Source: Romboutsia timonensis
GTDB lineage: Bacteria > Bacillota > Clostridia > Peptostreptococcales > Peptostreptococcaceae
Direction: 5' to 3'
Assembly (NCBI RefSeq): GCF_900106845.1
Contig: NZ_LT629850.1
Coordinates: 772,257-836,256 of the forward strand
DNA length: 64,000 nt
Part shown: positions 54,427 through 62,178 of the stretch, piece after piece
Position numbering within the stretch: the stretch's first letter is position 1
How the letters are laid out: each line of letters starts with the position of its first letter
Made by a program: the position numbers and the translations under genes
Notes under the pieces: model-generated
Seen by the model: only the letters and a program-made list of their open reading frames with translations
Told to the model about the DNA's origin: nothing
Database searches by the model: none

Positions 54427-55550
54427 TGAAGAAGTTAAAGCTAATGACTATAGTTGGTACTAGACCAGAGATAATAAGACTTTCTGAAACTATAAAAAAA
54501 TGTGATAAATACTTTGACCATGTGTTAGTACATACAGGACAAAATTGGGATTATACATTAAATCAAGTATTCTTTGAAGATTTAGAATTAAGAGAGCCAG
54601 ACTATTACTTAGATACAGTTGGAAAAGATTTAGGTGAAACTATGGGAAATATAATTGCTAAATCTTATGAAGTAATACAAAAAGAACAACCAGATGCATT
54701 ATTAGTATTAGGAGATACAAACTCTGCAATGTCTGCAATATCTGCTAAAAGGCTTAAGTGTCCAATATTCCATATGGAAGCAGGAAATAGATGTTGGGAC
54801 TGGAATGTATCTGAAATGATAAATAGAAAGATAGTTGACCATATAGCAGATATAAATTTACCATATACAGAACATTCAAGAAGATATTTAATATCTGAAG
54901 GAATAGATGGAAAAACAATATTTGTTACAGGATCTCCAATGCAAGAAGTATTACAAGCACATATGGATAAGATTAAGCAAAGTGATGTATTAGAGAGGTT
55001 AAACCTTGAAAAAGGAAAATATATATTAGTTTCTGCTCATAGAGAAGAAAACATAGATAATGAAGAAAACTTTATTAGTTTAATGAACTCTATAAATAAT
55101 ATAGCTGAAAAATACCAAATGCCAGTTATATATTCTACTCATCCAAGAAGTAAGAAGTTTATAGAGCAAAGAGAGTTTAAGTTTCATCCATTAGTTCAAA
55201 GTATGAAACCATTTGGGTTTATGGATTATAATCAACTTCAAATGAATAGTTATTGTGTTTTATCTGACAGTGGTACTTTATCAGAGGAAAGTGCAATGCT
55301 TAATTTCCCAGGGGTACTTATAAGGACTTCTACGGAAAGACCAGAGGTGCTTGATAAGGGTACTGTTGTTATTGGTGGGATAAAAGGTAATGATGTTGAG
55401 CAGGCTATGGAGCTTGCTGTAAATATGTATAAAAATAATGAAGAAGTAATACTTGCAGATGATTATTTAGATACAAATGTATCAGTTAAGGTTGTAAAAT
55501 TAATACAAAGTTATTCTAAAATTGTTAATATAACAACTTGGAACAAGTAG
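54426..55550 (+). CDS. capG: UDP-N-acetylglucosamine-type 2-epimerase (CapG/FnlC)
   Basis: A 374-residue GT-B-like 2-epimerase. Motifs VGTRPEIIRLSETI, HTGQNWDYTLNQVFFEDL, HMEAGNRCWDWNV, VSAHREENID and SDSGTLSEES are diagnostic for the FnlC/CapG branch, which turns UDP-N-acetyl-L-pneumosamine into UDP-N-acetyl-L-fucosamine. It is the last gene of the polysaccharide operon. No terminator is visible between it and the downstream membrane gene, so read-through is possible. Confidence 0.93.
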   Translation: MKKLKLMTIVGTRPEIIRLSETIKKCDKYFDHVLVHTGQNWDYTLNQVFFEDLELREPDYYLDTVGKDLGETMGNIIAKSYEVIQKEQPDALLVLGDTNSAMSAISAKRLKCPIFHMEAGNRCWDWNVSEMINRKIVDHIADINLPYTEHSRRYLISEGIDGKTIFVTGSPMQEVLQAHMDKIKQSDVLERLNLEKGKYILVSAHREENIDNEENFISLMNSINNIAEKYQMPVIYSTHPRSKKFIEQREFKFHPLVQSMKPFGFMDYNQLQMNSYCVLSDSGTLSEESAMLNFPGVLIRTSTERPEVLDKGTVVIGGIKGNDVEQAMELAVNMYKNNEEVILADDYLDTNVSVKVVKLIQSYSKIVNITTWNK

Positions 55551-55620
55551 AGAAATTATTACTCATGTGTTAGCTTTAATTATAGGTTATATCATGAGTA
55601 TTTTATTTGGAGGAGTTAAA

Positions 55621-56184
55621 TTGGAATATATAAAGTTGATGTTTTTATCTATGGTTCCAATCATAGAGCTAAGAGGAGCTATACCATTAGGTATAGCTAT
55701 GAATCTAAATCCCATATACATATATATAACTTGTTTAATTGGTTCAAGTATTATAGCAGTACCAGTAGTATTAGTTTTTAGACAATTAATAGAGTACTTA
55801 AGGCATAGAAAGTACTTTAATATAATAATAAGATGGATAGATAAAAAAATAGAAGGTAGAGCTAAAAAGCTTAAAGCTGTAAGTATAATAGGTATAATAC
55901 TATTTGTTGGAATACCACTTCCTACTACTGGATCATGGAGTGCATCAGCACTTGCATCAATATTTAAGATGAGAATAAAAGATGCATTAATTGGCGTATT
56001 TATAGGAAATGCAATAGCTGGAATAATAATGTTAGCTATATCTATGCATTTAGCAGAAGGTATATCTTTTGGTAGTTTATTAATAATTGGTTTAGGCATA
56101 ATTATAGGAGTAATTTTATATTATAAGAGTAAAAAGAATAGATTAAATAAAGAGAGTCAACTAGAGGAAAAATATATAAATTAG
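55621..56184 (+). CDS. small multi-drug export protein family (COG2426) membrane protein
   Basis: A 187-residue membrane protein with about five helices. TTG 55621 is preferred as start, because GGAGGAG lies 5 bases upstream and the protein then begins MEYIKLMFLSMVPIIELRGA, matching the usual family N-terminus. An in-frame GTG at 55567 would add 18 residues but has no ribosome site. The signature PIIELRGAIPLGIA and the later PLPTTGSWSASALASIF are typical of COG2426. Name notwithstanding, the transported substrate is unknown. It lies between the polysaccharide operon and the RiPP-like locus. Confidence 0.78.
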   Translation: MEYIKLMFLSMVPIIELRGAIPLGIAMNLNPIYIYITCLIGSSIIAVPVVLVFRQLIEYLRHRKYFNIIIRWIDKKIEGRAKKLKAVSIIGIILFVGIPLPTTGSWSASALASIFKMRIKDALIGVFIGNAIAGIIMLAISMHLAEGISFGSLLIIGLGIIIGVILYYKSKKNRLNKESQLEEKYIN

Positions 56185-56285
56185 ACTAGAGTATTATAAA
56201 CATACTATAACATATCAATATGATAATAGTTAAATTATCAGTAAAATTATATAAAATTTATATAATCAAAGAAAGGTATAAGGGT

Positions 56286-57497
56286 ATGAATAAAACTCAG
56301 GATTATTTAGTAAAATTATTAGATAGTGCTATTCATGGAAATAAAATAAACTTCAATATAGATGAAAATATACAGTGGGATAAACTTTTAGATGAAGCTA
56401 GAGCTCATAAAGTTGAATCTTTAGTTTATTCAGCAATAGATAGAAAATCATTAGAACATATAGATAATAAAAAATTATTAGATTTATGGAAAAGAGAGAC
56501 TTTTTTATCAGGTGTAAATCAATTAAATCATATAAATAATGTTTCAGAATTTTTAGCTGAATTCAATAAAGAAAATATACAAGTAATTGTACTTAAGGGT
56601 ATAGTAATAAGAAACTTATATCCAAAACCGGAATTAAGAACTATGTGCGATGCAGATATATTAGTCAAGAATAAAGATGACTTGAATAGAGTAAAAAATG
56701 TACTTTTAAATCTAGGATATAAAGAAAGTGTATCATCAGATAAAGATTTATGTTTTAGAAGAGGTATTACATATGTAGAGGTTCATTGGAGTATTGCAAA
56801 TGAGAAAAACTTTTTAAATATAGAAAAATTTGAAGAGGAAATTTGGAAAAATTCTGTAACTGTTAAGGTTGGAAATGCAAGTGCATTGTCAATGTGTGAC
56901 GAAGATTTAATACTACATTTATGTATGCATATGGCAGCACACATAAAGTATAGTGGATTTGGTATTAGACAACTTTGTGATTTTGTTTTAATTGTAGAAG
57001 AAAAAGGAGATTTAATAGATTGGAGTATATTTAAACGTAAGTTGGAAAGACATGGAATATACAAGTTTATTATTAGTATATTTGAAATTTGTAATAAACT
57101 ATTTGGGCTAAAAATTCCTTATGAACTAAAATCAGAAAATCTTATGAATAATAAATTTATAGATTTATTGATAGATGAGATATTTTTAAGTGGAGTTCAT
57201 GGAAAAAGAAATAAAATTTTACAAATTTCAAATGCTATTTCACATGCTAATATAGAAGAAAAAAGAAATTGTATTCATTTTTTTAAAAAATTATATTTTC
57301 CATCTATTAATACTCTGTCAGATAAGTATATGTATGCAAAACGATACAAAATTTTACTACCAATAGCATGGATTCATAGATTGTTTATTGGGGGATTAAA
57401 TTATAAGGAGAGTATAAGTGATAAATTAAAAATTGCTATATTTGGAGCTAGTATTTCGAGAAGAAGGAATAAATTGATAAGTTGGTTAGAATTATAA
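56286..57497 (+). CDS. nucleotidyltransferase of the PF14907 family (lasso-cluster N protein-like)
   Basis: A 403-residue protein starting at ATG 56286 (MNKTQDYL); AAAGG lies upstream, and an earlier in-frame ATG at 56220 lacks a site. The N-terminal helical part is followed by the nucleotidyltransferase core VIVLKGIVIRNLYPKPELRTMCDADILV. Key residues are Lys104, Gly105, Arg118 and the D-x-D pair Asp122/Asp124. The family occurs in paeninodin-type lasso peptide clusters beside an HPr-kinase homologue (here at 59615), and also in some polysaccharide loci. In the former context it acts on the phosphorylated C-terminus of the peptide. Which applies here is inference from the neighbouring peptide gene. 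Confidence 0.78.
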   Translation: MNKTQDYLVKLLDSAIHGNKINFNIDENIQWDKLLDEARAHKVESLVYSAIDRKSLEHIDNKKLLDLWKRETFLSGVNQLNHINNVSEFLAEFNKENIQVIVLKGIVIRNLYPKPELRTMCDADILVKNKDDLNRVKNVLLNLGYKESVSSDKDLCFRRGITYVEVHWSIANEKNFLNIEKFEEEIWKNSVTVKVGNASALSMCDEDLILHLCMHMAAHIKYSGFGIRQLCDFVLIVEEKGDLIDWSIFKRKLERHGIYKFIISIFEICNKLFGLKIPYELKSENLMNNKFIDLLIDEIFLSGVHGKRNKILQISNAISHANIEEKRNCIHFFKKLYFPSINTLSDKYMYAKRYKILLPIAWIHRLFIGGLNYKESISDKLKIAIFGASISRRRNKLISWLEL

Positions 57498-57500
57498 ATA

Positions 57501-57544
57501 AAGGGCATATAAGCTTAATTTAAAGCTTTAATATGCCCTTTATT
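57501..57544. terminator. bidirectional terminator between the nucleotidyltransferase and VanZ-like genes
   Basis: AAAGGGCATATAAGCTT / AAGCTTTAATATGCCCTTT stem, with an A/T loop, between convergent genes. Confidence 0.85.
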
Positions 57545-58030
57545 TATAATCTTAGCAATTAAAATACCTATATATCCACCTAAAGTGTTTAGCCATAAAT
57601 CATCTATCTCACAAAATCTATAAGGAATAAATCCTTGTATAAACTCAATAGACAATGTTAATAAAAATATTATTAATATAGATTTTCTAACATTTGAATT
57701 TTTTAAGAATATAAAAAATCCAAATGGAATAAATAATACTATATTACCAAACACTTGATGAATAAAATAAGAAAAATCATAGTTAAGATATATATTAATA
57801 GGAACTCTGAAAGGAATTAAATTGTATACTTCAAATCCATCAAAATTAGCATCTAATTCAATAGGAAAAAGTGTCTGAGAAATTATAAAAATAAATGACA
57901 AAAATAAAGATAGATCTATAAATCTATCTTTGTAGTTAAATTTATTATTCATAAAATAGTCATAAATTATAACCATACCTAAGTAAAAAAATGTTACACC
58001 CAAGAATATAGATTCAGAAAATTCTATCAT
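57515..58030 (-). CDS. VanZ-like family membrane protein
   Basis: A 171-residue membrane protein. ATG 58030 is chosen over the adjacent TTG; GAGGTG lies 9 bases upstream. It has four or five helices and the VanZ-family pattern: a first Leu-rich helix, ETLFPIELD-like loop (TLFPIELD), VYNLIPFRVPI, and QVFGNIVLFIPFGFFIFL then IEFIQGFIPYRFCEIDDLWLNTLGG. VanZ-like proteins affect teicoplanin susceptibility or other envelope features; the mechanism is unknown. It runs against the neighbouring genes, so it may be a passenger rather than part of the RiPP-like locus. Confidence 0.85.
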   Translation of the reverse strand: MIEFSESIFLGVTFFYLGMVIIYDYFMNNKFNYKDRFIDLSLFLSFIFIISQTLFPIELDANFDGFEVYNLIPFRVPINIYLNYDFSYFIHQVFGNIVLFIPFGFFIFLKNSNVRKSILIIFLLTLSIEFIQGFIPYRFCEIDDLWLNTLGGYIGILIAKIINKGHIKALN

Positions 58031-58564
58031 CAAAATAACACCTCATAATTTTTATATAATATCATATTAAAATACACTTTCAAAAAAGTATAATATAAAT
58101 AATCTATTGCGCTAGTTAAAATTATATTCAAAATAAAGTAAATTGTTTTATATAAAAAATAATATACGGCAAAGATTAGTATTTACAAATTTTACTAAAT
58201 TACAATCTTTTAATTTTAGCTACATAATTATCGATTACAATCAAGTTATTTATTAGAAATGAAATATTATGAGATAAAACCTTTATTGAAGTTCTATTTA
58301 TAAATACTATGTAGTATATATTAATAATTTCAAATGATGATAATGATAATATATTAAATGAGTGTTAGAAAAGCTATAAAATAGATTTTGGTGGAAGTTA
58401 TATTTAAAGTAGCATCTTTAGAGTTATTATATATTATCCATAAGTATAATGGATAGGTGATTATATTATTGATATTATTATGTTACTAATATATTAAGTC
58501 AATATAAAGTAGTATGTAAATAATGATTTTACAAATTATATATTAAATATTAGGAGGGAGAACT
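58031..58564. other. gene-free interval before the peptide gene
   Basis: About 530 AT-rich bases. Only very short open frames are present, such as 14 codons near 58259 and 8 near 58361, without convincing ribosome sites. It must contain the promoter of the Cys-rich peptide gene and that of the VanZ-like gene. No recognised RNA structure was found. Confidence 0.45.
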
Positions 58565-58789
58565 ATGAAAAAAGTATGGAATAAACCTAATATAAGTAAT
58601 TTATCATTAGAAGATACAATGGCTAAAGGCGAAATAATGTCTAATTTTACTAGAGGTGATAAAAGATGGTTTGCATGGAGATGTTGTTGTGGAGTTACAA
58701 GTGACTTTATTTATCCAACTGCAACTGATGCAGATATAGCACTAAGTCAACATGAATCAACTTGCCAACATCCTTGCCTTATATCATAA
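58565..58789 (+). CDS. candidate RiPP precursor peptide with lasso/paeninodin-like leader and Cys-rich core
   Basis: A 74-residue peptide behind the very strong ribosome site AGGAGGGAG. The leader MKKVWNKPNISNLSLEDTMA has Trp5-x-x-Pro8 in place of the YxxP recognised by lasso RRE proteins, Ile10, Leu13 and a Thr18-Met19 pair where lasso leaders keep Thr at position -2. The rest is not a lasso core: no Asp/Glu falls at core positions 7-9. It has Trp35, Trp38, Cys40-42 (CCC), Cys67 and Cys71, with His63 and His69 near the last two. It ends in Ser74, the kind of C-terminal Ser that paeninodin kinases phosphorylate. Cyclase, PqqD-like and transglutaminase-like genes are missing. Confidence 0.6.
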   Translation: MKKVWNKPNISNLSLEDTMAKGEIMSNFTRGDKRWFAWRCCCGVTSDFIYPTATDADIALSQHESTCQHPCLIS

Positions 58790-58915
58790 TAAAATAATGT
58801 ATTTTTTATAAGTATATTAAACTTTATTAATAAAAGATATGTTCAGCATATTCAATATGTGTATATATTAACTAGTACGCAGATTAAATAACATTTATAA
58901 TAAAGTAGGGAGAAA

Positions 58916-59482
58916 ATGAAAAAAAATAAAATATTAATTATTACTTATATATTAGCATTAAGCATAATATCAAGTGGATGTAACTTTATAAAGGTTAATG
59001 AAGGTATATTATATGGAAATGAAGATTCACCTATAGAAATAATTAACTATACAAGTTTTCAATGCAGTGCATGTACTACATTGCATGAAGAACTTGGAGA
59101 AAGTATAAAAAAATATATAGACTCTGGACAAATAAAATATATAGAAAAACAAATTGATATAAAACGATTTGAATATGATGATGTAATCTATAAACATATG
59201 AATGAAGAACAAATCTCAGATTTTGAAAAACTATCGGAAATATATGAAAAACAAGATAAATGGATAGTATTAAAGTCACCAGAAGAAGTAATAGAATTTC
59301 TAAATCTAGAACAAGAAGAAAATAAAAAACATGTAAAAGATCTAAAAAAGATAAATAAAGAAAAAGATAAATTAGAAATAAAAGCAGTACCTACTATGTT
59401 TATAAATGGTGAAAGAATAGAAGGAAATATACCAAAAGAAGAGTTTGAAAATAAAATAGAATCATTATTAAATAAAAAATAA
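58916..59482 (+). CDS. DsbA-like thioredoxin-fold lipoprotein
   Basis: A 188-residue lipoprotein with lipobox ISSGC (Cys22). The active site FQCSACT has Cys50 and Cys53, and the cis-Pro is Pro159 in AVPTMFING. A helical insertion of about 90 residues lies between, as in DsbA/thioredoxin_4 proteins. It would form or shuffle disulfides on the outer face of the membrane. It follows the Cys-rich peptide gene by 126 bases in the same direction, so the peptide may be its substrate. The CSAC pair is unusual compared with CPHC of classical DsbA. RBS GTAGGGAG. Confidence 0.78.
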   Translation: MKKNKILIITYILALSIISSGCNFIKVNEGILYGNEDSPIEIINYTSFQCSACTTLHEELGESIKKYIDSGQIKYIEKQIDIKRFEYDDVIYKHMNEEQISDFEKLSEIYEKQDKWIVLKSPEEVIEFLNLEQEENKKHVKDLKKINKEKDKLEIKAVPTMFINGERIEGNIPKEEFENKIESLLNKK

Positions 59483-59511
59483 TCTAGTTATATAGCTAGA
59501 TTATTTTTTAT
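59478..59511 (+). terminator. terminator after the DsbA-like gene
   Basis: AATAATCTAG / CTAGATTATT stem with a T run. Confidence 0.8.
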
Positions 59512-59614
59512 TTAATAAGTATACTTTAGTGTAATTAAAATTAAATATAAAGATAATATAGTATATTATCCAAAAACAGTATAATGAAAAATATAATTAT
59601 TATTGGAGGATAGA

Positions 59615-60553
59615 ATGAGCTATTTTTATAGAGTATATGGATTAAATGTTAAATCAGAAATATTGATACCAGAACTAACTATTTTAGAAGAGGATAAAAG
59701 AGATAAAATAGATGTAAATATATGCTACAAAATGATGGATGCAGATATAAGATTAATGATGCTTCAAGGTAAAAAAGCAAACTATGAAAATAAAAAAATG
59801 TGGTTTCATATAGATAATTTAGCGACTTATTGTATAACTAATGGTAATAAAATAGATATACAATTATGTGAAAATCCTGATCACCAGTTAGTAAAAGTAT
59901 ATATACTAGGTAGCGTACTAGGGATGGTGCTTTTACAAAAAAATATAGTAGCAATTCATGGTGGAGGAGTAGTAATAAATGATAAGGGGTATGTATTTAC
60001 AGGAGATAAAGGAGCTGGTAAATCAACACTTACTACAGCACTAAGACAATGTGGATACGGTTTTATAGCAGATGATGTTTGTTCTATAAAACAAGGAGAA
60101 ATAAATAAAATATATCCAGGTTTTGGATATCAAAAATTATGTGATGATACAATGATTAAATTAGGATATACACCGAATGATTATGAGCCTTTTAGAAGTG
60201 ATTTTAATATAAAGTACATAGTACCTGCGTTAGATGATTTTGTAAATTATGAAGTACCTTTTGAAGGTATATTTGAACTTACTGTTTCAGATGTTGAAAG
60301 TGTAGAGATTAAAGAAATTACTGGTATTGAAAAAATACAAAGCTTAATTAAGAATATTTTTAGAATTGAGATGTTACACTACTCTGGAGGGATAAATTCT
60401 CTATATTTTAAAAAGTGTGCAGACATAGCGAAGAGTATAAAATATTATAAATTAACTAGACCTAAAGATGTATTTTCTGTAAATGAGCAAATCGAAGTTA
60501 TTGAAAATATAATTTATAAAGATGAAATAGATAAGTTAGAAAAGTTGGGATAA
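59615..60553 (+). CDS. HPr-kinase-like serine kinase (lasso-cluster K protein-like)
   Basis: A 312-residue protein starting at MSYFYRVYGL; TTGGAGG precedes this ATG and an in-frame TTG inside it at 59603 is rejected. The C-terminal HPrK/P fold has a Walker A loop GDKGAGKST (130-138), a preceding AIHGGGVV strand (113-120) and IADDV (151-155) as in HPr kinases. There is no N-terminal HPrK regulatory domain; instead 100 residues of other sequence precede it. Homologues in paeninodin-type clusters phosphorylate the C-terminal Ser of the precursor peptide. Here the peptide at 58565 ends in Ser and is a fitting target. Confidence 0.72.
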   Translation: MSYFYRVYGLNVKSEILIPELTILEEDKRDKIDVNICYKMMDADIRLMMLQGKKANYENKKMWFHIDNLATYCITNGNKIDIQLCENPDHQLVKVYILGSVLGMVLLQKNIVAIHGGGVVINDKGYVFTGDKGAGKSTLTTALRQCGYGFIADDVCSIKQGEINKIYPGFGYQKLCDDTMIKLGYTPNDYEPFRSDFNIKYIVPALDDFVNYEVPFEGIFELTVSDVESVEIKEITGIEKIQSLIKNIFRIEMLHYSGGINSLYFKKCADIAKSIKYYKLTRPKDVFSVNEQIEVIENIIYKDEIDKLEKLG

Positions 60554-60573
60554 TTTTTATGCCAACTTTTTTA
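60541..60573 (+). terminator. terminator of the kinase gene
   Basis: AAAAGTTGG / CCAACTTTT hairpin overlapping the end of the gene, with a T run. Confidence 0.8.
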
Positions 60574-60686
60574 TGTATAAGAAAACTATTATAAATTAAA
60601 AAATTGATTTTAAACTTTATAAATACATATGATTTTAAACAATAGTGATGCAGTGAACTTAATAATACTATTACAGTAATAAATAA

Positions 60687-60735
60687 TAGGCCTCTTAAGA
60701 TGTTTAGGTATAAAACACCGTAAGAGGTCTTTAAT
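60687..60735 (-). terminator. terminator of the small membrane protein gene
   Basis: On the minus strand GACCTCTTA / TAAGAGGCC with a loop of about 25 bases that itself folds, 30 bases past the stop at 60761. Confidence 0.6.
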
Positions 60736-60760
60736 GTAATATAAATATAAAGCATTGTAC

Positions 60761-61135
60761 TTAATATGAAAACTCATAAATAAACATATTAATTGTATAT
60801 AACACCATTAATATAGAGAATAAAGTAAAAATTAATGATTTTTCTATTTTAATTATAGAATTAATCATTTGGATATTATCTAAATAATTTCTCTTATATT
60901 TCTTATCTTTATAATACTTACAATAGTACTTTTGAAACTTTGAAATAAGATATACTATTATAAAAATATAAAATACAGTAACTAATAATACAGTAGCAAG
61001 TCCTGTTAAATAAACAAAAACACGAGCTATACAAAGTATAAGCTTATGACATAAAAACATTAAAAATAATACAAGAGATCCTAGAACTACAGATGTTAAT
61101 AGTGCAAGCTTAGAATCGTTATTTTTATTCATCAT
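60761..61135 (-). CDS. small membrane protein, unknown function
   Basis: A 124-residue protein with three or four hydrophobic segments (residues 9-30, 36-64, 102-120) and a basic, Tyr-rich loop (about 66-85: FQKYYCKYYKDKKYKRNY). RBS AAAGGAG precedes the ATG. It faces the kinase gene and is divergent from the phage-type replication genes. I cannot link it to a family. Confidence 0.55.
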   Translation of the reverse strand: MMNKNNDSKLALLTSVVLGSLVLFLMFLCHKLILCIARVFVYLTGLATVLLVTVFYIFIIVYLISKFQKYYCKYYKDKKYKRNYLDNIQMINSIIKIEKSLIFTLFSILMVLYTINMFIYEFSY

Positions 61136-61393
61136 AATATCTCCTTTAATATTTAATACTACATTATATTAAATAAATAATATTTGTTAGAACATTATAA
61201 TAACTACAAATTTAATATGAAAAATATATTTAAATTAAATATAAAAATAAATAGTATAAATATAGTTGTTAAATAAATATTTATATAACTATTGAAAATA
61301 ATTGTAAAATATATTAATATAAAAGCATAGAACATGTTCGATAAAAGAGAACATAAATGGAATTTGAATTTATACATATGGAGGATATAAAGA

Positions 61394-62155
61394 ATGGAAT
61401 CACAAAGGGGATATTTTAAAACTAATATACAAGTATTAAAATTTGATAATATAAAAGACACAGACAAAATAATATTTAACCATTACATAATGAAAAAAGT
61501 AAACTATAACAATATGAATGGCAATCTACCAAAAGGCCAATTCTACATAAGCAATGGCACAGTTTCCAAGGACTTAAACATATCAATAGGAAAAGCCAAA
61601 AGGCTTATAAAAAACTTTAAAGAACTAAACATAATACAATTAGTTCAATTAGGAAACACTGATAACACACCATCAGTATACGAATACAGCAATAATATTG
61701 ATCTAGGTCATGACCTAGGACACAACCTAGGCAGAGGAGATACTAAAGTTAGTAATAGCAATAATTTATGTATATTGGACGAACATATATACGATATAGG
61801 TAAGGACATAGAGAACTGCCACTCTAAAAAAGATAATATAAATAATAATAAAATACATTCTTGTGTGGTTGATTATTTAAACAAGAAAACTAATAAAAGA
61901 TTTAAGAAAACTTCAGTTAAAACAAAGAGCCTTATAAACGCAAGGCTTAATGAGGGATTTGATGAAGAAGACTTTTACAAGGTAATAAATATAAAATCAA
62001 AACAATGGTTACACACTGAAATGGAAAAATACTTAAGACCAGAAACCTTGTTTAGTAACAAGTTTGAAGGATACTTAAATGAAGAAGTTGATACAAATGA
62101 AGATATAGAGGATTTAGATGATATAAAGCCATTTGATATAGAATTTGATTTTTAA
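61394..62155 (+). CDS. phage-type replication initiator with Phg_2220_C domain
   Basis: A 253-residue protein. Residues 35-95 contain a winged helix typical of phage replication proteins (ISNGTVSKDLNISIGKAKRL). A hydrophilic linker follows from about 98. The C-terminal part (about 155-225: VVDYLNKKTNKRFKKTSVK through ETLFSNKFEGYL) is the conserved phage C-terminal domain TIGR02220/PF09524, found fused to such initiators. The linker is encoded by three tandem 12-bp repeats (residues 103-114, DLGHDLGHNLGR), which may be the origin itself. A DnaB-like helicase gene follows 23 bases later, so the pair is a phage replication module. Confidence 0.85.
   Translation: MESQRGYFKTNIQVLKFDNIKDTDKIIFNHYIMKKVNYNNMNGNLPKGQFYISNGTVSKDLNISIGKAKRLIKNFKELNIIQLVQLGNTDNTPSVYEYSNNIDLGHDLGHNLGRGDTKVSNSNNLCILDEHIYDIGKDIENCHSKKDNINNNKIHSCVVDYLNKKTNKRFKKTSVKTKSLINARLNEGFDEEDFYKVINIKSKQWLHTEMEKYLRPETLFSNKFEGYLNEEVDTNEDIEDLDDIKPFDIEFDF
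61700..61735 (+). repeat. three tandem 12-bp iteron-like repeats and a 16-bp palindrome inside the initiator gene
   Basis: GATCTAGGTCAT, GACCTAGGACAC and AACCTAGGCAGA follow each other in frame and share the CTAGG core. The first two form a perfect 16-bp palindrome, CTAGGTCATGACCTAG, at 61703-61718. Phage initiators such as lambda O carry their origin within the coding sequence at just such a linker. Confidence 0.7.
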
Positions 62156-62178
62156 ATAATTTTAATTAGGGGGATTAT

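Noticed and set aside
55567-55620. Upstream GTG start for the COG2426 membrane protein
   Set aside because: No ribosome site precedes it, while GGAGGAG lies 5 bases before TTG 55621 and the shorter protein has the normal family N-terminus.
57515-58030. VanZ-like gene as a glycopeptide resistance determinant
   Set aside because: VanZ-like proteins are common in Firmicutes, and no vanA/vanH/vanX-type gene accompanies it.
56286-60553. A complete lasso peptide cluster
   Set aside because: No Asn-synthase-like cyclase, PqqD-like RRE or transglutaminase-like protease is present between 55.6 and 61.1 kb, and the peptide lacks Asp/Glu at core positions 7-9.
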